From: an uncultured Clostridia bacterium
GTDB lineage: Bacteria; Bacillota; Clostridia; TANB77; CAG-508
Reading direction: 5' to 3'
DNA: 64,000 bases
Assembly: GCA_934120045.1 (NCBI GenBank)
Contig: CAKOTF010000003.1
Location: forward strand, 124,001-188,000
The notes under the pieces: model-generated
What the model saw: only the letters and a program-made list of their open reading frames with translations
What the model was told of the DNA's origin: nothing
Database searches by the model: none
Part shown: piece by piece, positions 25,156-34,030 of the stretch
Layout of the letters: each line of letters opens with the position of its first letter
Numbering within the stretch: position 1 is the stretch's first letter
Position numbers and translations under genes: made by a program

Positions 25156-25812
25156 ATGGGACAAAAAGTACATCCAACAGGTGTGAGAGTTGGAATCATA
25201 AAAGATTGGAATGCTAAATGGTATGCAGATTCTAAGAATTTTGCAGATTACCTAGTAGAAGATCAAAAAATTCGTAAATTTTTAAAGAAAAAATTATATA
25301 CAGCTGGAATTTCAAAAATTGAAATTGAAAGAACAGCAAAATTTGTTAAAGTTAATGTTTATGCAGCTAAACCAGGAATTATAATCGGAAAAGGTGGAGC
25401 TGGAGCAGAAAGCTTAAAAGCAGATGTAACAAAATTAATCGGTAAAGATGTAAATATCAATATAGTTGAGGTAAAAGCAATATCAACAGATGCACAATTA
25501 GTTGCAGAAGATATAGCTAGCCAACTAGAAAGAAGAATTTCATTCAGAAAAGCCATGAAACAATGTATGCAAAAAGCTATGAAATCAGGAGCTTTAGGTA
25601 TCAAAACAGCTGTATCTGGAAGATTAGGTGGAGCTGATATGGCAAGAACTGAATTCTATAAAGAGGGAACAGTTCCTCTACAAACTTTAAGAGCTGATAT
25701 TGACTATGGATTTGCTGAAGCAGATACAACATACGGAAAAATCGGTGTTAAAGTATGGATTTATAAAGGTGAAGTTCTTCCAACTAAAAAAGTGGAAGGA
25801 GGAGACAAATAA
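25156..25812 (+). CDS. rpsC: Ribosomal protein S3
   Basis: This 218-residue small-subunit protein at the mRNA entry site has an N-terminal MGQKVHPTGVRVGIIKDWN, a KH domain with KPGIIIGKGGAG, and a C-terminal domain with ADMARTEFYKEGTVPLQTLR. Its stop overlaps the rplP start by one base. Confidence 0.97.
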   Translation: MGQKVHPTGVRVGIIKDWNAKWYADSKNFADYLVEDQKIRKFLKKKLYTAGISKIEIERTAKFVKVNVYAAKPGIIIGKGGAGAESLKADVTKLIGKDVNINIVEVKAISTDAQLVAEDIASQLERRISFRKAMKQCMQKAMKSGALGIKTAVSGRLGGADMARTEFYKEGTVPLQTLRADIDYGFAEADTTYGKIGVKVWIYKGEVLPTKKVEGGDK

Positions 25813-26258
25813 TGCCATTAATGCCAAAAAAATCTAAATTTAGAAAAATGCAAAAAGGTAGAAATAGAGGAAAAGCAACAAGAGGAAATAAAGTTACAGA
25901 CGGAGAATACGGATTACAAGCAGTTGAAGCTGGATTAATTAAGGGAAACCAAATTGAAGCAGCTCGTATTGCTATGACACGTTATACAAAAAGAGGTGGA
26001 AAAGTTTGGATTAAAATATTTCCAGACAAACCAATAACACAAAAACCAGCTGGAACTCGTGGTGGTAAAGGTAAAGGTAATGTTGAATATTGGGTAGCTG
26101 TTGTAAAACCAGGAAGAGTTATGTTCGAAATGGCAGGAATTCCTGAAGAAACAGCTAGAGAAGCCTTGAGATTAGCTATGAACAAATTACCAATCAAATG
26201 TAAGTTCGTAGTAAAAGAAACTGAGAACAAGGTGGGTGATAGTGATGAAGATAAGTAA
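25812..26258 (+). CDS. rplP: Ribosomal protein L16
   Basis: This 148-residue large-subunit protein near the tRNA A site has LMPKKSKFRKMQKGRNRGKA at the start and PAGTRGGKGKGNVEYWVAVVK. Its 3' end overlaps the rpmC start region by about 14 nt, indicating coupled translation. Confidence 0.97.
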   Translation: MPLMPKKSKFRKMQKGRNRGKATRGNKVTDGEYGLQAVEAGLIKGNQIEAARIAMTRYTKRGGKVWIKIFPDKPITQKPAGTRGGKGKGNVEYWVAVVKPGRVMFEMAGIPEETAREALRLAMNKLPIKCKFVVKETENKVGDSDEDK

Positions 26259-26448
26259 GATTAGAGAAATGTCTTCACCAGAATTAGAAAAAGAATTAGG
26301 TGAACTAAAATCAGAATTATTCAAATTAAAATTTAGTTTAGCTACACATGGATTAGATAACCCAATGAAAATCAAAGAGGTTAAAAAAGATATAGCTAAA
26401 ATAAATACAGTATTAACAGAAAGAAAAATAGCAGAAGCTAAAGCATAA
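26245..26448 (+). CDS. rpmC: Ribosomal protein L29
   Basis: This 67-residue helical hairpin protein sits near the tunnel exit (KISKIREMSSPELEKELGEL, then MKIKEVKKDIAKINTVL). ATG 26245 is chosen because AAGGTGGG lies 8-15 nt upstream; the upstream in-frame GTG at 26236 is too close to that site. The start lies inside the rplP end. Confidence 0.95.
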   Translation: MKISKIREMSSPELEKELGELKSELFKLKFSLATHGLDNPMKIKEVKKDIAKINTVLTERKIAEAKA

Positions 26449-26479
26449 GTAAAATAGAAAGATAGGAGGAAAATGACCT

Positions 26480-26740
26480 ATGGAAGAAAGAAATCTTCGT
26501 AAAGTTATGGTTGGAACTGTTACATCTGACAAAATGGATAAAACAGTAGTTGTTTCAGTAGCAACAAGTGTAAGCCATAAAACATATGGAAAAACAGTTA
26601 AAAGAACATATAAATTAAAAGCACATGATGAAAACAATAGCTGTGAAATAGGAGATAAAGTAAAAGTAATGGAAACAAGACCACTTTCTAAAGATAAGAG
26701 ATGGAGAGTAGTTGAGATTCTTGAAAAAGGAGGAAAATAA
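26480..26740 (+). CDS. rpsQ: Ribosomal protein S17
   Basis: This 86-residue OB-fold small-subunit protein has RKVMVGTVTSDKMDKTVVV, VKRTYKLKAHDENN and VKVMETRPLSKDKRWRVVEI. It lies 31 nt after rpmC with ATAGGAGG and 3 nt before the rplN start. Confidence 0.97.
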   Translation: MEERNLRKVMVGTVTSDKMDKTVVVSVATSVSHKTYGKTVKRTYKLKAHDENNSCEIGDKVKVMETRPLSKDKRWRVVEILEKGGK

Positions 26741-26743
26741 GTC

Positions 26744-27112
26744 ATGATACAACAACAAACAATATTAAAAGTTGCTGACAATACAGGTGCAAAAGAATTA
26801 ATGTGTATCAGATGTATGGGTGGATCATATATGAAAACAGCTAACATCGGTGATGTTATAGTTGCCTCTGTTAAAACAGCAACACCAGGTGGCGTTGTTA
26901 AAAAAGGTGATGTAGTAAAAGCTGTTATAGTAAGAAGCAAAAAAGGTTTAAGAAGACCAGATGGTTCTTATGTTAAATTTGATGAAAATGCAGCAGTATT
27001 AATAAAAGATGACAAAACACCAAGAGGAACACGTATATTTGGCCCAGTTGCAAGAGAATTAAGAGAAAAGGATTATATGAAAATATTATCATTAGCACCT
27101 GAGGTTCTATAA
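26744..27112 (+). CDS. rplN: Ribosomal protein L14
   Basis: This 122-residue large-subunit protein lies at the subunit interface: MIQQQTILKVADNTGAKELM at the start, GGVVKKGDVVKAVIVR, and RIFGPVARELREKDYMKI near the end. A 71-nt gap with a perfect 8-bp hairpin follows. Confidence 0.97.
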   Translation: MIQQQTILKVADNTGAKELMCIRCMGGSYMKTANIGDVIVASVKTATPGGVVKKGDVVKAVIVRSKKGLRRPDGSYVKFDENAAVLIKDDKTPRGTRIFGPVARELREKDYMKILSLAPEVL

Positions 27113-27123
27113 GCTGTTGACGA

Positions 27124-27142
27124 AAATGTCTTGTAGACATTT
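27124..27142 (+). promoter_or_regulatory. Hairpin between rplN and rplX
   Basis: AAATGTCT (27124-27131) and AGACATTT (27135-27142) form a perfect 8-bp stem with a TGT loop. No T-run follows, so it may be a processing or stability element and not a terminator. Confidence 0.4.
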
Positions 27143-27183
27143 GAGTTAAGGTCGTATTATTAGAAAGAAGGAGGTTAAACTCA

Positions 27184-27492
27184 ATGAGAATAAAAAAAGG
27201 AGATACAGTCCTAGTTTTATCTGGAAATGATAAAGATAAAAAAGGAGAAGTATTAGAAGTTATGCCTAAAGACTCAAAAGTAGTTGTAAAAGGTGTAAAT
27301 GTAAGAAAAAAACACATCAAACCTAGAAAACAAGGTGAAGAGGGTGGAATAATCCCAGTTGAATGTGCTATCAATAGTTCAAAAGTTAATGTAGTATGTC
27401 CAAAATGCGGAAAAGCTACAAGAATTGAATATAAAGTAGAAGATGGAAAAAAAGTTCGTATTTGTAAAAAATGTGGAGCTATAATCAAATAG
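27184..27492 (+). CDS. rplX: Ribosomal protein L24
   Basis: This 102-residue large-subunit assembly initiator starts RIKKGDTVLVLSGNDKDKKG (KOW motif). It ends in a Cys4 ribbon: CPKCGKATRI and CKKCGAII. It follows rplN and precedes rplE as in other Firmicutes. Confidence 0.97.
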   Translation: MRIKKGDTVLVLSGNDKDKKGEVLEVMPKDSKVVVKGVNVRKKHIKPRKQGEEGGIIPVECAINSSKVNVVCPKCGKATRIEYKVEDGKKVRICKKCGAIIK

Positions 27493-27513
27493 TGAAAGGA
27501 GGAAACAAATAAA

Positions 27514-28053
27514 ATGGAAAAACTTAGAGAACAATATGAAAAAGAAGTTGTACCAGCTTTAATGAAAAAATTTCAATACAAATCTATAATGCAAGTTCCA
27601 AAGCTTGACAAAGTAGTTATAAATATAGGTTTAGGTGATACAAAAGAAAATCCTAAATCATTAGAAAATGCAATGAATGATTTAACACAAATCACAGGTC
27701 AAAGACCTATGATAACAAAAGCAAAGAAATCAATTGCTGCATTTAAGTTAAGAGAAGGAGCAAATGTTGGATGTAAAGTAACATTAAGATCAGACAAAAT
27801 GTATGATTTTGTTTACAAATTATTCAATGTAGCACTTCCAAGAGTAAGAGATTTTAGAGGTGTTTCTGCTGATTCTTTTGATGGAAGAGGAAACTACTCT
27901 ATGGGTATTAAAGAACAATTAATATTCCCAGAAATCGAATATGATAAAATTGATAGATTAAGAGGAATGGATATCATATTTGTAACAACTGCTGAAACAG
28001 ACGAAGAGGCAAAAGAATTACTAACATTATTAGGAATGCCTTTTAAAGCATAA
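27514..28053 (+). CDS. rplE: Ribosomal protein L5
   Basis: This 179-residue protein binds 5S rRNA in the central protuberance. Conserved parts are VPKLDKVVINIGLGD, TGQRPMITKAKKSIAAFKLR and FPEIEYDKIDRLRGMDI. Length and position are normal. Confidence 0.97.
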   Translation: MEKLREQYEKEVVPALMKKFQYKSIMQVPKLDKVVINIGLGDTKENPKSLENAMNDLTQITGQRPMITKAKKSIAAFKLREGANVGCKVTLRSDKMYDFVYKLFNVALPRVRDFRGVSADSFDGRGNYSMGIKEQLIFPEIEYDKIDRLRGMDIIFVTTAETDEEAKELLTLLGMPFKA

Positions 28054-28075
28054 TTTTAAGGAGGAGTAAATAACA

Positions 28076-28261
28076 ATGGCTAAAAAATCATTGAAAGTAA
28101 AACAAGCTAGACCACAAAAATATGCAACAAGAGAATATAACAGATGCAGAATTTGTGGAAGACCACATGCTTATATAAGAAAATATGGAATTTGCCGTGT
28201 ATGTTTCAGAGAATTAGCACACAAGGGTGAAATTCCAGGTGTAAAAAAAGCAAGTTGGTAG
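28076..28261 (+). CDS. rpsN: Ribosomal protein S14, zinc type
   Basis: This 61-residue short S14 has the CxxC...CxxC zinc motif (CRICGRPHAYIRKYGICRVC), often called type Z (rpsZ). It assembles late in the 30S head. AAGGAGGAG precedes the ATG. A 101-nt gap with no obvious gene follows. Confidence 0.97.
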   Translation: MAKKSLKVKQARPQKYATREYNRCRICGRPHAYIRKYGICRVCFRELAHKGEIPGVKKASW

Positions 28262-28362
28262 AATGCTGAGGCTGTTTAGTCTTAAGCTAGTCACGGCATC
28301 AGTATGTGAATGATAAACATTTACAACACATATAAAATAATAGAAAAAAGGAGGAAAGTAAA

Positions 28363-28761
28363 TTGAATACTACAGATCCAATAGCAGATATGTTAACAAG
28401 AATAAGAAATGCTAACAGTGCTAAACATAAAACAGTTGATGTACCAGCATCTAAAATGAAGACAGCAATAGCTGAAATCTTATTTAGAGAAGGTTATATC
28501 AAATCATTTGAAGTTATTAGTAATGAAAACCAAGGAATCATAAGAATAACTTTAAAATATGATGAAAAAGGTACAAGAGTAATCGATGGAATTAAGAGAA
28601 TAAGTAAACCAGGATTAAGAGTATATGCAGGTAAAGAAGAATTACCAAAAGTACTTAATGGTTTAGGTATAGCAATAATTTCTACATCAAAAGGATTAAA
28701 AACAGATAAAGAAGCTAGAGAAGCAGGAATGGGTGGAGAAGTTTTAGCTTATGTTTGGTAA
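28363..28761 (+). CDS. rpsH: Ribosomal protein S8
   Basis: This 132-residue small-subunit protein binds central 16S rRNA. It begins NTTDPIADMLTRIRNA and ends GGEVLAYVW. Translation starts at TTG 28363, 8 nt after GGAGG; no ATG fits. The TTG start may lower its output relative to its neighbours. Confidence 0.96.
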   Translation: MNTTDPIADMLTRIRNANSAKHKTVDVPASKMKTAIAEILFREGYIKSFEVISNENQGIIRITLKYDEKGTRVIDGIKRISKPGLRVYAGKEELPKVLNGLGIAIISTSKGLKTDKEAREAGMGGEVLAYVW

Positions 28762-28860
28762 TTAATAATAATTATCAAAGGGAAAAATTAACCTAAATGC
28801 GAAAAAGTATAAACTAATTAACGTTAGGCGAACGCCCTACAAAAAAGGAGGAAAATAAAA

Positions 28861-29397
28861 ATGTCAAGAATAGGTAAAAAAGCTATTACAGTACCAGCTG
28901 GTGTTGAAGTAACTGTTAATGATCATAAAGTAACAGTAAAAGGACCAAAAGGTACATTAGAAAGGGAAATACATAAAAATATTTCTGTAACAGTTGAAAA
29001 TAATGAAGTTAAAGTTACAAGACCAAATGACGAAGCTTTAAATAGAAGTTTACATGGATTAACAAGAACTTTAATTAATAATATGATTCATGGTGTTGAA
29101 CATGAATTTACAAGAGAATTACAAATAAATGGTGTTGGTTACAGAGCTGCAAAACAAGGTGCAGACTTAAACTTAACATTAGGATATTCTCATCCAGTAA
29201 TATTCAAAGCACCAGAAGGAATATCTTTTGATGTTCCAAATCCAAATACTATCATAGTAAAAGGAATTGATAAAGAATTAGTTGGTCAAACAGCAGCTGA
29301 TATCAGAACAAAGAGACCACCAGAAGTATATAGAGGAAAAGGTATCAAATATGCTGAAGAAGTTATTAGACGTAAAGAAGGAAAAACAGGTAAATAA
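28861..29397 (+). CDS. rplF: Ribosomal protein L6
   Basis: This 178-residue large-subunit protein sits near the factor-binding site, with two similar domains: SRIGKKAITVPAGVEV at the start and RPPEVYRGKGIKYAEE near the end. The 99-nt gap before it contains an imperfect stem around 28823-28841 (TAGGCG/CGCCCTA). Confidence 0.97.
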   Translation: MSRIGKKAITVPAGVEVTVNDHKVTVKGPKGTLEREIHKNISVTVENNEVKVTRPNDEALNRSLHGLTRTLINNMIHGVEHEFTRELQINGVGYRAAKQGADLNLTLGYSHPVIFKAPEGISFDVPNPNTIIVKGIDKELVGQTAADIRTKRPPEVYRGKGIKYAEEVIRRKEGKTGK

Positions 29398-29445
29398 TAA
29401 ATAAAAAGTTATATTCCTTGAAGATATAAGGAAAGGAGTTAGAAA

Positions 29446-29805
29446 ATGGTTAGTAAAACAAATAGACAATTAGAAAGAGCAAGAAGACATGCAAGAGTAA
29501 GAAATAAAATTTCTGGAACAGCAGAAAGACCAAGATTATGCGTATTTAGAAGTAATACAAATATATATGCACAAATCATTGATGATGTTGCTGGAAATAC
29601 AATAGTTTCTGCTTCAACATTAGATAAAGAAGTAAAAACAAAAAAATCAAATGTAGAAGCAGCTAAAGAAGTTGGAACTTTAATTGCTAAAAGAGCAGCT
29701 GATAAAAAAATAACAACAGTTGTATTTGATCGTAGTGGATACATTTACCATGGTGTTGTAAAATCATTAGCAGAAGCTGCAAGAGAAGGTGGACTTGAGT
29801 TCTAA
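29446..29805 (+). CDS. rplR: Ribosomal protein L18
   Basis: This 119-residue 5S rRNA-binding protein has RARRHARVRNKISGTAERPR, LCVFRSNTNIYAQIIDD and FDRSGYIYHGVVKSLAEAAREGGL. AAAGGAG precedes ATG 29446. Order is as in the spc operon. Confidence 0.97.
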   Translation: MVSKTNRQLERARRHARVRNKISGTAERPRLCVFRSNTNIYAQIIDDVAGNTIVSASTLDKEVKTKKSNVEAAKEVGTLIAKRAADKKITTVVFDRSGYIYHGVVKSLAEAAREGGLEF

Positions 29806-29873
29806 TTCTATAATATATATAAAGGTTTAAAGATACATTAACCTAAACTAAAAAGGAGGGAAAAACAAAACCT

Positions 29874-30365
29874 ATGGAAGAAAACAAAATGCCAGAGTTA
29901 AAAGAAAAAGTAGTAGCTATAAACAGAGTAGCAAAAGTTGTAAAAGGTGGTAGAACATTCAGATTTAGTGCTGTTGTTATCGTAGGAGATGGAGCAGGAC
30001 ATGTAGGAATTGGAAATGGTAAAGCTGCTGAAGTACCTGATGCTATTAAAAAAGCTATTCAAGAAGCAAAGAAAAATTTAATAGAAGTTCCTATCGTTGG
30101 AACAACAATACCTCATGAATTCATTGGAAAATTTGGTAGTGCCAAAGTTATCTTAAAACCAGCTGCTGTTGGTACAGGACTTATTACTGGAGGAAGTGTA
30201 AGACCAGTACTTGAACTTGCAGGATACAAAGATGTTCGTACAAAAGTTCTTGGAACAAACAATCCAAGAAATGTTGTATATGCAACACTTGAAGGTTTAA
30301 AAAACATGAGAACTATTGAACAAGTTGCTAAAAAGAGAAATAAAAAAGTAGAAGATATTTTATAA
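29874..30365 (+). CDS. rpsE: Ribosomal protein S5
   Basis: This 163-residue small-subunit protein is important for decoding fidelity. The double-stranded RNA-binding-like part has VNRVAKVVKGGR-type sequence, and the central segment is GHVGIGNGKAAEVPDAIKKA. The next gene is normally rpmD, which is missing here. Confidence 0.97.
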   Translation: MEENKMPELKEKVVAINRVAKVVKGGRTFRFSAVVIVGDGAGHVGIGNGKAAEVPDAIKKAIQEAKKNLIEVPIVGTTIPHEFIGKFGSAKVILKPAAVGTGLITGGSVRPVLELAGYKDVRTKVLGTNNPRNVVYATLEGLKNMRTIEQVAKKRNKKVEDIL

Positions 30366-30378
30366 TTGTTGGTATGGC

Positions 30379-30407
30379 AAACTTGTTAGTTTGATTTTAA
30401 CAAGTTT
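30379..30407 (+). promoter_or_regulatory. Hairpin between rpsE and rplO
   Basis: AAACTTGTTA (30379-30388) pairs perfectly with TAACAAGTTT (30398-30407) in the 86-nt gap where rpmD (L30) usually lies. No T-run follows, so it is more likely a processing or regulatory stem than a terminator. Confidence 0.45.
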
Positions 30408-30451
30408 GATTATAAATCAACACTAAAGTTAAAAACAGGGAGGTGCAAAAA

Positions 30452-30886
30452 ATGAAGCTAGGAGAATTAAGACCAGCTGCTGAAAAAGTTGCAAGAAAGA
30501 GAGTTGGACGTGGAATTGGTTCTGGAACTGGAAAAACATCAGGAAAAGGACATAAAGGACAAAAAGCAAGAAGTGGTGGAGGAGTAAGACGTGGATTTGA
30601 AGGTGGACAAACACCATTATATAGACGTTTACCAAAAAGAGGATTCACAAACATTCATGCTAACAACTACACAGAAGTAACATTAACAATGTTAAATAAA
30701 TCTAAAGCTACAGATGTAACAGCAGAAAGCTTATTAGAAGAAGGAATAATAGGAAAAATAAATGATGGTATAGTAGTTTTAGCTACAGGTAAATTAGACA
30801 AAAAGCTTAATGTAAAAGCTGTAAGATTTACTGCTAAAGCAAAAGAAACAATAGAAGCCCTAGGCGGAAAGACAGAGGTGATTTAG
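30452..30886 (+). CDS. rplO: Ribosomal protein L15
   Basis: This 144-residue large-subunit protein starts KLGELRPAAEKVARKRVGRG and has the Gly/Arg-rich stretch GKTSGKGHKGQKARSGGGVR. ATG 30452 follows GGGAGGTG; an upstream in-frame GTG at 30443 lies within that site. Its TAG stop directly abuts the secY TTG start. Confidence 0.96.
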   Translation: MKLGELRPAAEKVARKRVGRGIGSGTGKTSGKGHKGQKARSGGGVRRGFEGGQTPLYRRLPKRGFTNIHANNYTEVTLTMLNKSKATDVTAESLLEEGIIGKINDGIVVLATGKLDKKLNVKAVRFTAKAKETIEALGGKTEVI

Positions 30887-32206
30887 TTGTTTAAAACGAT
30901 AAAAAACGCTTTAAAAACACCAGATGTAAGAAAAAGATTATGGTACACTTTAGTATTAATAATATTATTCAGACTAGGATGTTATATAACTGTACCAGGA
31001 GTTAATACTATAGTATTAAATGAAGCTATGACTTCAAATAATGGTTTTGCAGGATTTATAGATATAATTTCAGGAGGAGCATTTTCTAGATTTTCAATTT
31101 TTGCTATGTCAATAAGTCCTTACATAACTTCATCAATCGTTGTTCAATTATTGGCAATGGTAATACCTTCATTAGAAAGAATGGCTAAAGAAGGTGGAGA
31201 AGAAGGAAGAAAAGTAATGAATAGATTAACTAAAATAATAACAATTATTTTAGCATTAATTGAAGCAATTGGAATCTATTTAGGATACAAATCTTCTGGA
31301 GTATTTATAAATGCAGGATGGTTAACTGGAATACTAGTTGTATCATCATTAGTTGCAGGAACATCTTTACTAATGTGGTTAGGAGAACAAATCACAAGTA
31401 AAGGAATTGGAAATGGAATATCAATAATAATCTTTATAGGAATTATTTCAGGTCTTCCATCTGGAATAACAACTATTTGGAAAATGATATTCACAAGTAC
31501 AGGATTTAGTACTACAGGATTAATTACAGCATTAGGAATTATAATTGGAGCATTATTGTTAGTTGCAGGAGTTGTATTTGTACAAGATGCTGAAAGAAGA
31601 GTTCCAGTGCAATATTCAAAGAAAGTAGTTGGAAGAAAAATGGTAGGAGCTCAAGGAACACATATTCCTTTGAAACTTGCTATGGCAGGTGTAATGCCAG
31701 TAATTTTCGCTTCATCATTTATGACATTTCCAGCAATGATAATATCTATATTTGTAAAAGATGTATCAACATTAACAGGATTTTGGTCAGGGGTATATAA
31801 ATTTTCTATTGCCACATCATCATCAAGTGTTGGATGGGGATATTCATTAGCAAATGCAATAGTATATTTATTATTAATATTGGGATTCACATATTTTTAT
31901 ACTTATGCTACATTCAATCCAGCAGAAGTATCAAACAATATTAAGAAAAATGGTGGATTCATTCCAGGAATAAGAGCTGGAAAACCAACAACAGATTATT
32001 TATCTTCAATAATATCAAAATTAACATTATTTGGAGGATTATTCTTGGCAGTAATTGCTATAATTCCAATGTTATTGAGATTTACAAACTTAAATGTTTC
32101 ATTTGGTGGAACATCAATACTAATCGTTGTAGGTGTTGCTCTTGAAACAGTACAACAATTAGAATCTCAATTAGTAATGAGACATTATAAAGGTTTCTTG
32201 GAATAA
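30887..32206 (+). CDS. secY: Protein translocase subunit SecY
   Basis: This 439-residue ten-span channel subunit of the Sec translocon carries secreted and membrane proteins across the inner membrane. Conserved parts are LGCYITVPGVN, ISPYITSSIVVQLLAM near the plug/lateral gate, and the large C-terminal cytoplasmic loop GGFIPGIRAGKPTTDYL. It begins at TTG 30887, immediately after the rplO stop, with AGAGGTG 5-12 nt upstream. adk, map and infA do not follow. Confidence 0.96.
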   Translation: MFKTIKNALKTPDVRKRLWYTLVLIILFRLGCYITVPGVNTIVLNEAMTSNNGFAGFIDIISGGAFSRFSIFAMSISPYITSSIVVQLLAMVIPSLERMAKEGGEEGRKVMNRLTKIITIILALIEAIGIYLGYKSSGVFINAGWLTGILVVSSLVAGTSLLMWLGEQITSKGIGNGISIIIFIGIISGLPSGITTIWKMIFTSTGFSTTGLITALGIIIGALLLVAGVVFVQDAERRVPVQYSKKVVGRKMVGAQGTHIPLKLAMAGVMPVIFASSFMTFPAMIISIFVKDVSTLTGFWSGVYKFSIATSSSSVGWGYSLANAIVYLLLILGFTYFYTYATFNPAEVSNNIKKNGGFIPGIRAGKPTTDYLSSIISKLTLFGGLFLAVIAIIPMLLRFTNLNVSFGGTSILIVVGVALETVQQLESQLVMRHYKGFLE

Positions 32207-32218
32207 AATAAAAGTAAA

Positions 32219-32246
32219 TGAGACGGAATAATTAAATTCTGTCTCA
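32219..32246 (+). promoter_or_regulatory. Hairpin between secY and rpmF
   Basis: TGAGACGGAAT (32219-32229) pairs with ATTCTGTCTCA (32236-32246), 11 bp with one G-U pair. There is no T-run, so partial termination or mRNA processing between secY and rpmF is possible. Confidence 0.5.
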
Positions 32247-32274
32247 AGAGATATAAAATTTAGGAGGGATTAAG

Positions 32275-32460
32275 ATGGCACAACCAAAAAGAAGATGGTC
32301 AAAAGCTAGAACACACTCAAAAAGATCAACATGGAAAGTAGAAGCACCAAAATTTGCTACTTGCCCACATTGTCATGAACCAGTAATGCCACATAGAGTA
32401 TGCCCAAATTGTGGATATTATGATGGAAAAGAAGTAGTTGCAAAAAAAGAAGAGAATTAG
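32275..32460 (+). CDS. rpmF: Ribosomal protein L32
   Basis: This 61-residue large-subunit protein starts AQPKRRWSKARTHSKRSTWK and has a Cys4 zinc ribbon CPHC...CPNC. It is often found with plsX or yceD; its place just after secY is unusual. TAGGAGGG precedes the ATG. Confidence 0.95.
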   Translation: MAQPKRRWSKARTHSKRSTWKVEAPKFATCPHCHEPVMPHRVCPNCGYYDGKEVVAKKEEN

Positions 32461-32471
32461 TAAATAGGCAG

Positions 32472-32492
32472 AACACCATTTAGGTGTTTTTG
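32472..32492 (+). terminator. Terminator after rpmF
   Basis: AACACC (32472-32477) pairs with GGTGTT (32483-32488) around ATTTA, followed by TTTTG. It probably ends the ribosomal cluster transcript. Confidence 0.75.
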
Positions 32493-32556
32493 TCGTGTAG
32501 AAAAAATGAATTAAAATTTATACTTTACGACATACTAATTAAAGGAGGATATTAAA

Positions 32557-33993
32557 GTGAAAAGTTTAAGAAAAACTAAAATAGTAGGAACAATAGGACC
32601 TGCAAGTGAAAATAAATTAGAAGAATTATTTGATGCTGGATTAAACGTATGCAGAATAAATTATTCTCATGGTAGTTGGGATGAACAATCTGAAAAATCT
32701 CTAAAAATTGCTGAATTAAGAGAAAAATTAGATTTACCAATTGCTTTATTACTAGATATGAAAGGACCTGAAATAAGAACAGGTATGTTATATACTGGTA
32801 AAAATACAAAAATTCAATTAAAAGATGGACAAAAATTCACATTAGTTAATGAAGACATTACTGGTGATGAAGAAAAAGTTTCTGTAACATACAAAGAATT
32901 ATACAAAGATGTAAAACCAGGAACAAAGATTTTAATTGATGATGGTGCAATAGAATTAAAAGTTGATGAAGTTGTTGGAAAAGACATAGTTACAACAGTT
33001 GTTCATGGAAATGGATTAGGAAGCAGAAAAACTATGAATTTACCTGGAACAGTAATTAGATTACCAGGTCTAGCTGAAAAAGATATCGCAGACTTAAAAG
33101 CAGCTTGTGAACATGATTATGATTTTGTTGCAATTTCATTTGCAAGAAACTTAGAAGATATAAGAAATGTTAGAAAAGTATTAGACGAAAATGGTGGAAA
33201 AGATATCCAAATAATAACAAAAATCGAAAATATTGAAGGTTTATCAAACTTAGATGCTATTCTTGAAGAAGCAGATGCTCAAATGATAGCTCGTGGTGAT
33301 ATGGCTACAGAAACAGACTTTACAGAACCACCAGTTGTTCAAAAGAGAATAATAAGAACATCTAATAAATTATGCAAACCAGCAATAACAGCTACTCAAA
33401 TGTTAGAATCAATGACACATCAACCATTACCAACAAGAGCTGAAGCAAGTGACGTAGCAAATGCTATTTATGATAGAACAAGTGCTATAATGCTTTCAGG
33501 AGAATGTGCTCAAGGTGATTACCCAGTTGAATGTGTTAAAACAATGGTTAAAATTGCTAACAGAGTTGAACCAGAAATACATTACTGGAAGAGATTCTCA
33601 AACAATGAAGATCTTGACTTATCAAATGATGTAACAAAAATTGCATATTCAGCATGTGTTACAGCTAAAAATATGAATGCAGACGCTATTGTGACATATA
33701 CACATACAGGTGATTCTGTAAGAAAATTAGCAGGATTAGGAGCAGGATGCCCAATCTTAGCTATAACAGATAATAAGAGAACATTCCATCAATTAGCATT
33801 AGCTTGGAATGTAACACCAATCTATGTAGAAGCAGGTGCTACAATCGAAGAAACAATTGATAAAGGAATTGAAAAATTAAAGAACAAAGAAATACTTGAA
33901 AAAGGTGATGTTGTTGTTCTATCAGGTGGAGCAAAAACATTTTCAAGTGGAATTACAAAAAAAGTGATTGGTGGAATTTTAAGAATTGACTAA
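32557..33993 (+). CDS. pyk: Pyruvate kinase
   Basis: This 478-residue glycolytic enzyme converts phosphoenolpyruvate and ADP to pyruvate and ATP. It begins LRKTKIVGTIGPASEN; the active-site region has LDMKGPEIRTG, TKIENIEGL, and MIARGDMATE, with substrate-binding ITATQMLESM. It lacks the extra C-terminal PEP-utiliser domain common in bacilli. Translation starts at GTG 32557, 7 nt after AAAGGAGGAT. The ARGDMATE motif deviates slightly from the common ARGDLGVE. Confidence 0.95.
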   Translation: MKSLRKTKIVGTIGPASENKLEELFDAGLNVCRINYSHGSWDEQSEKSLKIAELREKLDLPIALLLDMKGPEIRTGMLYTGKNTKIQLKDGQKFTLVNEDITGDEEKVSVTYKELYKDVKPGTKILIDDGAIELKVDEVVGKDIVTTVVHGNGLGSRKTMNLPGTVIRLPGLAEKDIADLKAACEHDYDFVAISFARNLEDIRNVRKVLDENGGKDIQIITKIENIEGLSNLDAILEEADAQMIARGDMATETDFTEPPVVQKRIIRTSNKLCKPAITATQMLESMTHQPLPTRAEASDVANAIYDRTSAIMLSGECAQGDYPVECVKTMVKIANRVEPEIHYWKRFSNNEDLDLSNDVTKIAYSACVTAKNMNADAIVTYTHTGDSVRKLAGLGAGCPILAITDNKRTFHQLALAWNVTPIYVEAGATIEETIDKGIEKLKNKEILEKGDVVVLSGGAKTFSSGITKKVIGGILRID

Positions 33994-34000
33994 TCATATA

Positions 34001-34030
34001 AAAAAGGTTACATTATTGTAGCCTTTTTTT
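34001..34030 (+). terminator. Terminator after pyk
   Basis: GGTTACA (34006-34012) pairs with TGTAGCC (34017-34023) around TTAT, flanked by A- and T-runs (TTTTTTT 34024-34030). Confidence 0.88.
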
